From Atopsyche davidsoni (Eukaryota; Arthropoda; Insecta; Trichoptera; Hydrobiosidae), in NCBI GenBank assembly GCA_022113835.1, contig JAILWY010000012.1:10726001-10790000 (forward strand): DNA of 64,000 bases. The letters run 5' to 3'. The position numbers were made by a program, and so were the translations under genes. Numbering within the stretch: position 1 is the first letter of the stretch; each line of letters begins with the position of its first letter. The notes beneath the pieces were generated by a model that saw only the letters and a program-made list of their open reading frames with translations, ran no database searches and was not told where the DNA came from. This document shows positions 1-10,980 of the stretch, piece after piece.

Positions 1-510
1 TTTATCTTTATATTTCCCCACAAAAATAATAACGTATTCAAATTTTTTGGAAAAAAAAGAATTAAAAAAAGTTTGTGTAAATATTTTGTTGACATTATTT
101 ATATATTTTATCTATAAAAAAAAATTGTATGTTACTTGCTTTGAATTGATTAATCATATTTTTCAATTTCACACTATTTCATTTTTGCAGCTATTCACAA
201 TAACTCAGTAACTCAGTAACTGCAATGTCATTAAAATGTTTTTTTTTTTGTTAGTAAGACGGAGTAAATTTTAATTTTATCCGATATACCCATACCTTTT
301 CCCACCCGTATACCATTTACGAGCCATAAATAAAAAAAAAACAATTTATCACCTTGCAACATTTTCATGCTCATTTCTGAACAAATGACAAACTATCCGG
401 CCTGTTTGGCGTCTTGGCTTAATTTCGTAGTTGTGATATTTAAATATACGTGAATTTTAACTATATAAGTGGCATTGAATACAAAACTTATGTCTCTTTG
501 ACATATCACA
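1..510. other. upstream flank of RPB3, no gene seen
   Basis: AT-rich sequence with poly(T) runs and no supportable reading frame. A TATA-like string (TATATAAG, about 463-470) lies 41 bases before the RPB3 start codon. It could be the core promoter, but it would leave a very short 5' leader, so this is only a suggestion. Confidence 0.4.
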
Positions 511-2994
511 ATGCCTTTTGCTAATCAGCCATCCGTTCACATTACGGAGTTAACTGATGAAAATGTCAAATTTATTGTTGAAGATACAGAATTGAGGTTA
601 GTGCTTTAACTTTTATTTATTTCGAAGCTTCCAAGTAAGAAAATCAATAATTTATCCTGCAGTTATTTTAGCTATAATCTTATCGTAATTTTAACATTGT
701 CTTTTTTCAGTGTGGCGAATAGCATGAGAAGAGTATTCATTGCAGAGACTCCTACGATGGCTATTGATTGGGTTCAATTGGAAGCAAATTCAACCGTAAT
801 TAGTGATGAATTTTTAGCGCATAGAATCGGACTCATTCCTCTCATATCTGATGAGGTAGTGGATAGACTTCATTATACCAGGGTAAGAAAAATTATTTCT
901 TTGTCATGCAAAATTGGAGTGTTATGTTAAGTGAAATGGCTGTTACTGTCCTTAGTTTAAATTTAAAATGTTGCAAGTCATTTATTTCAGAGTTATGAAA
1001 ATATATTATAGCTTTATACATGATTTACCTCTGGTCCAGTGGTTAGTACGATTCCTTAAGACTGGGGTACAGGGTTCTAATTCGAGTATTAAAAAAAATT
1101 CCAGTTTTAATTTTATAAATATTATTTATTATCTCCAAAGCAATACCGGAGATGTTTCAAGCCAAACATAGCCACAGTTGGATTTGAATGTTCTGCCTTC
1201 ATGTTGCCTATTCGCTTGCAGCCGTCTACTTTCACAAAGTATAGTTATAAGCTCCAGACAGATAATTTCACTTTCTCAGGTCATCTTTATTAAAAGTCTT
1301 CCACTTGTAAATTAAAAAAAAATTTAAAATTATATATATAATAAAAAAAATTAAAATTATATATAATAAAAAAATATATATATATATATATACACACACA
1401 AAGAGATATTATAACTCTTAATATATTATTCCAAAATAGTAAGCTCAGCTTAAAACAGTTTGTAAATTCAAGTAATTTAAAAGCTGTGTTTGTTTAATAA
1501 ATGTACTAATTTGTAACATGGAATGGTTTCAGGATTGTGGATGTGTGGACTTTTGCCCTCAGTGCTCGGTAGAATTCACTTTGGATGTGAAATGTTTAGA
1601 TGAGCAGACTCGTCATGTCACAACAGCAGATTTGAAATCAAGTGATCCCAGAGTTGTACCGGTTACGTCACGTCACAGAGAAGATGACCAGGCAGAATAT
1701 GGAGAAACAGATGAAATATTAATAATCAAGCTTCGGAAGGGTCAAGAACTTAAACTAAGGGCTTATGCCAAAAAAGGTATAATTATAATATTTGATAACC
1801 TCTCTAAATACGGTTCATGACATTGTAATATGAATCCATTATTTAAACATAACTTTATGCTACATTTAACCAGGTTTTGGTAAAGAGCATGCTAAATGGA
1901 ATCCTACTGCTGGTGTTTGTTTTGAATATGATCCAGACAATTCTATGCGTCACACTCTGTTCCCTAAACCGGATGAATGGCCAAAAAGTGAGCACACAGA
2001 ACTTGATGATGATCAGTGTAAGTATCATTATTTTATTTTTGATAACACTGAGCTTGACAATATTATGCTTGGTTCCCTAGTCAATACTTTTTAATACAGT
2101 GAGATAGGGACACTGTGGTAGTAGAATACTACATTAAATTATTAAATATAACACACTACTCAGTGGAAATGTTAACTTTGACATTTACTGTGTATCAAAT
2201 ATCTGTGTATCTAATATATGTCAAATATCAGAATCAATTTGATATGGCCAAAACTTTTTACTCATAAAAATTAAATAAATTTAAAAATTAAAACATAGAA
2301 ATGTCATAAATGTTGTTAACAATGGCTAATACGAATATTTAAAAAAATAATATTAGTCTCCATCTCAAAATATATCACAACCTGGGGTACAATTTTGTCT
2401 TACACAACATAATTTCCATTGAATTACATTATAATTTTACACAAAACAAGATGCAATGTCTATCAATTTAAAATAAATAAAATCGTTCACTTCTGTTCTA
2501 CATGTGCAATTTTTTTTGTACTGATAAGATAATTGACGAAACATTCTACTTTTTACAAAAGCTGTACAACTACATACTATGCATGAGTGCACTGTGCACA
2601 TTTAAAGCTAAATTAAAACCATTCACTGAAGAAGGTTTATGTAAATTTTAATATAATAATAACTCCAAGGTTTTATATGTGGCTTTTATGCATACACATT
2701 TTCCTAAAAAAATGTTTGATTTGCACCAAAATCCTTAAGTGTCATACCTTCTCAGCTAGGGTCAAAATTGCAGAGTATTGGTTACACTATACATATTCTT
2801 TCATATTTTCAGGCGAAGCAGAGTTTAACTGGGAAGCAAAACCCAACAAGTATTTTTATAATGTGGAGTCCGCGGGTGCCTTAAAACCAGAGAACATAGT
2901 GATGATGGGTATTGCAGTTCTTAAAACTAAACTCTCTAACTTGCAAATGCAATTAAGTCACGAATTGCAAAATGATGCATTGACTATAAGCTAA
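511..2994 (+). CDS. RPB3: DNA-directed RNA polymerase II subunit RPB3 (5 exons, complete)
   Basis: Exons 511-596, 711-882, 1533-1776, 1874-2017 and 2813-2994 join in frame with GT-AG introns to give 275 aa, the length I recall for human POLR2C/RPB3. The protein opens [20 protein letters not shown], very close to the animal RPB3 start. Residues 87-97 ([11 protein letters not shown]) hold the four zinc-loop cysteines C88, C90, C94 and C97. Further on are [20 protein letters not shown] and the C-terminal dimerisation helix ending [12 protein letters not shown]3 is an assembly subunit of Pol II that pairs with RPB11 in the nucleus, the counterpart of one alpha subunit of the bacterial enzyme. The start is the only in-frame ATG that matches family N-termini. 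Intron 2 carries a tRNA-derived SINE. It is convergent with the TFIIS gene 1.3 kb downstream. Confidence 0.97.
1020..1290 (+). mobile_element. tRNA-derived SINE remnant in RPB3 intron 2
   Basis: A box-like TGGTCCAGTGG (1032-1042) and B box-like GGTTCTAATTC (1073-1083) lie at tRNA spacing, with a typical GGTTAGTACG between them, followed by non-tRNA sequence. It cannot be a functional tRNA because no acceptor stem closes around the boxes. The outer borders and target-site duplication are not clear, so the ends are approximate. Confidence 0.5.
1376..1400. repeat. (TA)n/(CA)n microsatellite in RPB3 intron 2
   Basis: Alternating TA dinucleotides followed by a short CA run. Confidence 0.8.
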
Positions 2995-4267
2995 TATGAA
3001 AAATAATATTCTTTTAAGTATTAAACTATGTACTGTCGTATTTTTAAAATAAAATATCAGAAAATTCATTACTCCATATTTTCATTTTAAATAAACAAAA
3101 TAATATAAAAATTAAAATACATTTAATAACAACTTCGAACAAAAAAATGTTTAGTTGTCTAAAAATACAAGCAAAGTACTACCAATGTATGAAATGTTAA
3201 ATTTTATGTGATTAGCAAATTTTAAAAATAGGGTAAAAAATCAATAGAAAATAGGGGGTTATTAAGCTGAAAATTGGTAGTATTCACATTTCCTACGTGT
3301 GGACAGGTATTTTCAACATTTCTAATACTCTACTGAACCTTTTATGCCATTGCATAATCAATCAAATTGAAAATTGGCTAGGAATGCATCGATAAAGTAT
3401 TTTAGTTTAATATTTTTTTGTAATGCATGTTCATTTTAAAAGAAATGCCTGTTATTTAAAGTGGATTATATTGTTAAACTATAATGAACATAATAACATT
3501 GGATGTTATCTCTGCCAAGACTTAAAATTATGTCAGACTTAAAACTGCTGCTTCACTGTTGGGTTTTGAAAACTATTCAGCCAGACTCATCTACAAGTTA
3601 CAGGGAAGCCAAGAAAAGAAAATAGGAAATATAGGCTTGCTGTGCCAAATGCCAGAGTTTTAGACTCAGTAATGACAATTTCAAGTTTGCTTGATTTTTA
3701 TATAATTTTATTCTTAGACAGTTTTATATGCGACAATAATTAGTTAGTTTAAAAATAAAATGGGCTTGATCAGTGAATAGTAATGTTATTCTGTTGACAA
3801 ATAATATGCCAAACAAGTATATAATTAAATTTTAATGCTGATAAAATAATCACAATTTCATAATCATATGCAGTTTGATTGATTAGATAAGTAAATTGCT
3901 TGGTGTAAAGAAATATTAATTCGAAATACTTTAAATGTATTTTTCTATCCTACCGGCGTTAATTTCAATAAATATATTTTAAGGCAAGCAGTTCCTTTCT
4001 GCTCATATGGCATGCCTTAGATTTAATGTTCTTTTCTGCATCATGTTTATAAATTTTAACATGTAAATAAATAAACAAGTATTAATGATCAAACAATTTA
4101 TTTTACAAATGGATATTGGTCACATACATTACATTTTACAATTTCTTGTAAATAAAAAAATCAATCAGTACACAATAAGAGTTAATGAACATCTAAAATT
4201 TATTTCTAGTATGAATAAAACACAGTAAATATAATGATTTTATTTAATAACTATTACTACAAAAAGC
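2995..4267. other. intergenic region between convergent RPB3 and TFIIS genes
   Basis: AT-rich, holding the 3' UTRs of both genes. AATAAA signals at 3048-3053 and 3090-3095 suit RPB3. TTTATT strings just below 4268 (near 4238) and near 4096 suit the minus-strand TFIIS. No other coding region is visible. Confidence 0.6.
3048..3053 (+). terminator. RPB3 polyadenylation signal
   Basis: Canonical AATAAA 54 bases after the RPB3 stop codon. A second AATAAA lies at 3090-3095. Confidence 0.6.
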
Positions 4268-5240
4268 TTAACAGAATTTCCATCTGTTTCCACATTCATT
4301 ACAGAGTACGAATGTGGTCATAGGCTCATCTGCACTTCTGGTTTGTATTTGACTGTATGTACAGTTTCGCATTTTACATTTACCGCATTTCAGTAAGCTT
4401 GTTTTGGTTCCCTGTACTGTAGCTAGTTGAGCATCGTTGATTGCTTCCTTCACAAACTTTTCTCTTAACTGTTTGATCTCATCACTTGCCATCTCTTCAG
4501 GAGTCATTTTTGCTAAACGTGCTGCGCTAATGGCTCCATTGAGAAAGTTAGCTCTAAGTGTAGGGTTCTTGATATCTTTCAGATTAGCAACTCGGGATCT
4601 AACTCTGTTTTTGTAACGCATGTCTGTATTTCTGAATTCTACATAGATACACTCTTCTAATTCTTCGGCTAGTTCTTCAGGTGTTCCGCATCCATCGGTT
4701 ATTTCTCCGTCGACCTTAAGTGCTTGTGCAAGAAGTTCACGACACTTTAATCTTACAGTATCTGTCGTATTTGAGTTTGGTGGGAAGGAAGATTGTGTCT
4801 TCTCTTTTTTATCGTCTTTTTTTACTTCCGATTCTTTTAATTTTACTGGTGTTTTAGAGCTACTCGCTGCTTCTTTAGCGGGGGTGTTAGGGGTAGACAA
4901 AAATTTCTTCCAATTTTTTATCAGGGTTTTCGACAGACTAATAACTTCATCGTCTTTGCTCGATTTCCTCAGAGCATTGACTGTCATCCCGATTCTGGTT
5001 TTGGTGAGTACGTCCAGATTTATAGCCAAAGTTTGCAATGTTTTCAGTAGATCTAGGGCTTGTTCTTGTCCCTAGATTATGAAAACATAAACAAATTATT
5101 ATACATCATAAAGTTGATGATGCTCACGTGAACATAACCCATATTCAATATTGGCGGTACGTAAAACTTACCGATCCATCTCCGCTTGACATTTTATTTA
5201 GTTTTTTTTGTATCCTCATAACCTCGTCTTCGACACTCAT
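4268..5240 (-). CDS. TfIIS: transcription elongation factor S-II (TFIIS), 2 exons, complete
   Basis: Exons 5240-5172 and 5071-4268 join in phase 0 to 290 aa. TFIIS reactivates backtracked Pol II by stimulating cleavage of the nascent RNA. Residues 1-84 are the LW/TFIIS N-terminal domain (ILTKTRIG-type motif and [20 protein letters not shown]). Residues 85-127 are a Ser/Lys/Pro-rich linker. Residues 128-234 are the central Pol II-binding domain. The C-terminal zinc ribbon has C252, C255, C280 and C283, with the essential acidic pair D271-E272 in RSADEP. I chose the start at [10 protein letters not shown] because it matches the fly protein. An in-frame ATG two codons upstream (5246) would add only Met-Thr. 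The gene is divergent from Urp, and it shares its strand arrangement with a factor (RPB3) that belongs to the enzyme it acts on. Confidence 0.95.
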
Positions 5241-5246
5241 TGTCAT

Positions 5247-5741
5247 GAAAAATGAACCCGCTTTACTGTAAAAACCCTATTTAATAAAATGCGGCAGGAC
5301 GCCGAAAGCCGAAAACTGGCAGCTCAAAGACAATATTATTTCGGCCAGTGCTACCATCACCACAAAAAAGGTCAGTAAATATTTAAAATATATATATTTT
5401 TTTTAAATAAATAAATTATTAGAAAATTTAAATAAATATAAGGAGTATCTTTAATTCTTGATGTTATTTTTAAATAAAATATTTAATGTCCGTTTGTAAT
5501 TTTAAGAAAGTATATTGACTTATTTATATATATTTTTTTATCGTTTAGTAGGTCATATTGTATTATTCAAACAATTTTCAACATTGTAAATACATATGTA
5601 ATGTTTAACTTAGGTAGTAATCTCTGTTATTTGAAAGGTAACAGGTTAGGGGCCTATTTTTCTGTAGTTAGACCGCACGAAGACAGGCGGCCTTGCTCTG
5701 GTTTGAGCAGAGAGAAGGGTCGTCCGCATAGTTAGAAAGAG
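5247..5741. promoter_or_regulatory. divergent promoter region between TFIIS and Urp
   Basis: About 0.5-0.7 kb separates the two divergently transcribed start codons. It contains no TATA box at a convincing distance and no gene. A GC-richer stretch (about 5640-5800) precedes Urp and is probably its promoter or 5' UTR. Confidence 0.5.
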
Positions 5742-5945
5742 ATGAAAAGTCGGACGTCAGGCAGATGTGATGTCAGGCCTTCGACCGTATTGTCCTGTGC
5801 GTTCAGCAACAAAAAAAAAACAAACCAAACAAAACAGACGATAGAAATAGTTATTTACTATTTTCGTATTATAATTTTTATAGCTTATATTACAAGCTGC
5901 TTGTGCTTAAGTGTACATTTCGCGACGACTAGGATATCAATACAA

Positions 5946-8846
5946 ATGGCAAGGTAAGTTATAAAAGTTGTTTAAAGTTAGTCTTATGGTGATGTCAAAA
6001 CTCCCTATTTGTTATTAAAGTAACTTGGAAGTTACACTCTACATCTTAGAATGTCAACGTTGACAATCAGTAGACATTTGGTATTTTCAGTCTAGAAACC
6101 GAATTACTTACAAGTGATTTATATTAAGATGACCAACGGTACTCTTTTAGGGATATTTATAGTTTTGGAGGTTTGTCCTCTTTTTAAAAACTGAACTTCT
6201 AAAGTGCTCGTTTGCATTATTTTGTACTCCTATTTTCTTTTTGAGTGAATTCGAAGAGTAAATATGTAAACGAGAAAGACTGTAGCGACATGTGAGTGTG
6301 GACAAAGGTGGGTAGAAATATTCAAGAGTATATCCAGATACAGTATTTCATAAACCATAGCTAATCAACTTGGCCTTTGTATGGTACAAATCTGTGCATC
6401 CCTGGTTTATGTAAATATTAATGAGCTGCTGTTAGGCGGATCAAATTTGCAGTGGAGGGCAGATCTAACCGCTAATATTAAATGCTTTTATAGAAACTTA
6501 AAGATGTAAAAAATAAATATTTTTTATATTTATAAACTCCCTTTTTATTACAGTCACAAAGAATGGCGCAAGGTCGCCAAGAAAATGAGGAGAAAAAAGC
6601 TGAGGCAAAAGAAAGCAAATGTAATTTGCCTTCGCGAAGAATCAGGTTACTTAATATAACAATTTACTGAATCACAACCCTACAATTTTATATGAATCTC
6701 AATATTTTAAATCACATTTTACTCAAGTATTATAAATTTCAGGTGCATCTTAATAGGCTTTTTTCTAATAGCAGCAGAATATTGACAGTGAACGTTGTGT
6801 TCATCATGTCCCTGCAGATGTTTTGTAAATGAAACGCTCTATGTATCCTTTGTATTTTTATCAGTCAATGAACATAAATGTATATCAAGGTCTTATTGAA
6901 ATCAGAATTACTAAATATAATCAAGTCTTCTCTTTTTGTATAATAAATCAAGACTGGAGCAAACTTGTAACACTGCAATCCACAAAAAAATATTTGACTC
7001 AATCATTCAGTAATTTTTTACTTAACTTGAATTTATAGAGCGAAAAGAAAGAGAAGCTACTGAGGAATACATAATATTTCTCGAAGAACAAGAAAAATTG
7101 GACGTGCTTATAAAAGCTGAAGCTGAAAGAGTTCACGATGAAGAAAATGAAAAATGGCTTAGAACTGAATTGCTTGCCCAGCAGGATTGGAGAAAGCTAC
7201 AAGAAAAGATAACCAAAGCTAGATTTGAGAGAGCAGAGCAGGATTTAAGAATTAAAAAGGTTTTAAAATAACTGATATTTTTTTATGAATGGTAATAATT
7301 ACTTTTACTCTGTCTATTATATATTAATTTATTAATAGGAATGGGAAGAACAGCAAAATAAACTAAAAGAAGCAGAAGATGCTCGTAAGAAGCTGGAAGA
7401 TGAACAAATGGAACGACACCGTGAGTTGATGGAGAGAATAGATAATTTTTCTTCTGGAGATGGAGATATACCAAATGAACTCCTTATTGGCAGGGAAACT
7501 AACCCAGACAGAGAAATTTGCTTGTTTTTCTCTAAAACAGGAGCATGTCGATTTAATGATAATTGTATGAGAAATCATCGTAAACCAGGTGTTAGTAAGG
7601 TATAAAATGATTTCAAAATTGAAAATTATAATGCTGAATTAGGTACTGTAATACGTTGAAAACTATTTTTCATACTTTCTCAAAATTTTTACAGATTCTC
7701 TTGGCAACAAATTTTTATTCTCATTTTGGCATTGAGCATTCAACTCCTAATGAATATGATACTGATATTCTCCTGGAATATGAAGATAAGGACACCTATC
7801 ATCATTTTAAAGAATTTTTCGAAGATGTTCTCCCTGAATTTCAAGAATTAGGAAATGTTGTTCAATTTAAGGTATTCATATGTGGGATAATGACTACTCC
7901 TGGCAAGAGTATTGGAAGTGCTACCAAAGTATTTTTTAGAGAAATTTTAATTAGTATTAAATATAGAAATGGTAGTAATTATTGTCTTTAATTGTAACCA
8001 AACTGTTTAACTATGTGAATATACAAAGAACTAATATAATTTTTTAAATATTATATTTTATAAAATTTGTTCTTGATAAGGAGATTCTTTGTACATTTTT
8101 TTATTTATATGCTATTCATATTTACACGATTTTAAACATAGGTGTGCTGTAACTTCGAGCGTCATTTGCGAGGGAATACTTATATTGAATATTCTTCAAT
8201 ACGTGATGCAGTAAATGCATACAGAGCATTTCACGGACGGTGGTACGGTGGAAAGCAAGTGTCATTGCAATTTTGTGAAGTTCCTTCATGGAAACGTGCA
8301 ATATGTGGTAAAAATTCAGTTTATGTCTAAAATATGTATGATTTTGTATTAAAAATGAGATCTAGTCATATTTTTATAAAATTTTAGGACTATTTGCTGA
8401 TAAAAGGTGTCCCAAGGGTAGATCATGTAATTTTTTGCATGTATTTAAAAATCCAGGGAATCTTTTTATAGAAAATAAAATGAGAAGTGGTTCAATTCGC
8501 GATTCCCGCAAAAGATGTCATTATTCTAAAACACGTTCCAGGTAAAGAATATTCTTTAAGATGACTTCAATAATAACTTTATTCTAATGAATTGTATTAT
8601 GATTAATAACATGATAATATTTTTCACAGAAGTAAAGAAAATAACCATTGGAGATGGTCAGAATCACCTTTTCCTGATAAATCACCTAGCAAACCAAGAT
8701 TATCAAAATCATCATCAAGAAATGAAAGTTATAAAAGAACAAAACGCTTACGTTCTAGTAGTCGCTCCCGAGATAGGAAATCAGAGCGTTGCTCCAAAGA
8801 TAAAAAGTCACGACACAGTGAAACAAGAAGCAAGAGGAAATCATAA
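5946..8846 (+). CDS. Urp: U2AF35-related splicing factor Urp / ZRSR2 (8 exons, complete)
   Basis: Exons 5946-5953, 6554-6620, 7041-7259, 7339-7599, 7695-7871, 8142-8307, 8388-8541 and 8630-8846 give 422 aa. In humans ZRSR2 recognises the 3' splice site, chiefly of U12-type introns. A basic N-terminus (SHKEWRKVAKKMRRKK) aligns with the human start. A long charged coiled-coil-like segment follows (about 26-140). Then come zinc finger 1 (C159, C168, C174, H178; CX8CX5CX3H), a U2AF-homology RRM (about 186-295), zinc finger 2 (C299, C307, C313, H317) and a short Arg/Ser-rich tail (about 350-422). Two junctions are weaker. The exon 2-3 intron ends at GAG rather than the adjacent TAG, because only that keeps the frame. 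Exon 3 ends in a poor donor (AAG|GTTTTA). An upstream in-frame ATG at 5742 is discussed in the findings. Confidence 0.93.
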
Positions 8847-9061
8847 ATTTCTATTGAATGTGTTTCTATTAAATTTTCACTTGTTGCTGATATTTCTTAC
8901 TTTTTTGTCAATATGCCTATCATTGGGTGTGCTTTATCCCAACCAATCTCATCTGAACTCTGAACTTTTATTAATATTTAGTAATTTATCTTAAGATTGT
9001 TTTTTTTTTGTCGTACTTATTAATATTATATTAATTAATTAAATATTTAAAAACTTCCTTA

Positions 9062-9067
9062 AATAAA
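9062..9067 (+). terminator. Urp polyadenylation signal
   Basis: Canonical AATAAA about 215 bases after the Urp stop codon, followed by AT-rich DNA. Confidence 0.5.
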
Positions 9068-9499
9068 ACCGAATAATAAAAAAAATGTTTATTATTTTAC
9101 AACAACTATTGTACTGCTTTTATGGATATATTCAATAAATCATTTGGAAATTAATGTAATATTCCAAATAGACAACATATAGAGGTAATACATTTTTTTC
9201 ATTAAAAAGAAAAACTGTTTTGAACTGATGAATATTTTTTTTTTTAGTGACATAAATTATGATTCTTGTATTTCGCAATTATTTGTTTTTTGGATAGTTA
9301 TCAAAATATTACAAAAAATTATTCTTATTTATTCCTTAAAATACATAATACTTATTCGCATATATTGTTTACTTACATGATCAAATAACCACCAAAGAGG
9401 TATTTCTTCTTTTAAGTTCAATTGGATTGTATGGTTGGGCTTGAAAGGTAATCAAATTTGATTTGGATTCGCACAAATTTGCTAATTAATAAATATATA

Positions 9500-9700
9500 T
9501 ATCTTTTATCTTCTTTTTTGGGTGCCTCTCAGAGGAGGTTGGCGACCATCTCCCTGAGCATATATTTATGCTGATCCAGCATTCACGGTTTTCTTAGGGA
9601 AAATAGTGAAGTGGGTCCCCAAGTCCTTCTACACCGCAGTTTTATATCGGGAGGAAAAGTCTGCGTATTGCTGCTGCCCAATAGCATTATTATATAATCC
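9500..9700 (+). repeat. dispersed repeat family A, copy 1
   Basis: Shares the core GCCTCTCCTCAGAGGAGGTT (one 3-base gap here) and the following GGCGACCAT, then CTGAGCAT...ATGCTGA...GGTTTTCT, with copy 2 (15150-15250) and, in reverse, copy 3 (38085-38177). This is the longest copy. Its extension to about 9700 has no partner in the window. The family is not identified. Confidence 0.65.
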
Positions 9701-10079
9701 TTTCCTTACAAAGCTCTTGCGTTTAGATCTGATACTCTATAAATAGATTTAAATGCGCAAATATTATCATTTACAAGATTTAAGATATTCTTTGCATAAC
9801 AGTTATTAATATTGAATATTATTTATAAATATATTAATTCATTGATTTATCTGTAAATCATGAATTGTCAATATCAGTTTCTAAACATTTTTTTAAATTT
9901 ATTATAACAATAATGAAATCGAAAGACAGGTACTCGGGTAAATATTTTTAAAACGTTAGTATTTTTTTTAATTCAGGGACCTGTAAATTTTTTAAGCCGC
10001 TATGAAGTCTTCAAAGAGGAAAAATTATTTTTAATTTGTGAGGCCCTTACGAGAAACGACCAGTTTGATCGGTTTTACG

Positions 10080-10980
10080 CTATCTCGGACAATTCGCGTT
10101 TGTGACCTCTCCTGCCGCGCTCCGCGGGGGAGTCGTTACTTTATGCGTGGATAATAATTATCACCGATCTCGTAATATAATCCGTCGAAGGACTCGCCGC
10201 TTCTTCAGGTGTGATTTGTCAAGCCAGGTGGCCGGGGACCTTGCCAGAAGCCGTGCGCAGTACTATCTTCGCCTTGGTATCCGAGATTCCCATTAACTGG
10301 CAGCATCGCCAATGCAGGGCCCGATGCTTGTTATTACTATCTGCGACTGACAACTCATTATTATTGTTAAAAAAAATTAACAAGTGGAAGCTCCGGTTGA
10401 AGAGGTGCCGGCTTGTAACAAATCTAAAAAAAATATTTTAGACGACCATTGAGATATAAGCATTTAAAGCTAGCGAGTTTCTAGAAACAAGATAAGGTTT
10501 AGTTGATGGCCTACCTTATACGTATTAAGAAAAACATTAAGTATTTCATGAATTAAATCGATGGTTTTCACACTCGTCTTATCCACATGCCATTTGTTTA
10601 ATTCTTATACCGGAGGGTTGTTTGTTGCAACTGTACAATATGAAACGTCTTTGGATATTCGGTTTTTTACTAAGATTTTTTTTCAACATCGATTTAATAA
10701 ATGATGCATTTCTTTTTAACAAAATCTTAATTTTTGCACCACTGGCTATTTCAGCGTAATTTCGTGGATCTCGGTGAGTATATTCAGTTATGAATAGGTC
10801 GTCTTTTGCTCGGGCATATCTCCCAAAAGCCACCGGACGGGGCGGGGGTGAGAATACTAGCGGCCCGGTCGACACGACCGTCAATGCAACGAGACGAGTA
10901 GATAAAAACGTGAGTAGGCCAGAGACTAAATACATTAATATATTGTATATAGTTACTATGCCAAGGTTTTAAACTTATAT
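10080..10980. other. GC-richer island without a supportable gene
   Basis: Two GC-rich patches (about 10085-10350 and 10790-10880) stand out from the AT-rich surroundings. Short open frames occur on both strands. The longest, 118 codons on the minus strand (10935-10579), has no recognisable motif. This could be a regulatory element, a non-coding exon or an old element. Confidence 0.35.

Larger units (their letters stand above)
8847..9990. other. Urp 3' UTR and AT-rich intergenic DNA
   Basis: A poly(A) signal for Urp lies at 9062-9067. The rest is AT-rich, with one dispersed-repeat copy (9500-9700) and no coding region. Confidence 0.5.

Noticed and set aside
5946..8846. Possible U12-type introns in Urp
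   Set aside because: All donors were checked by eye; none matches the RTATCCTTT consensus.
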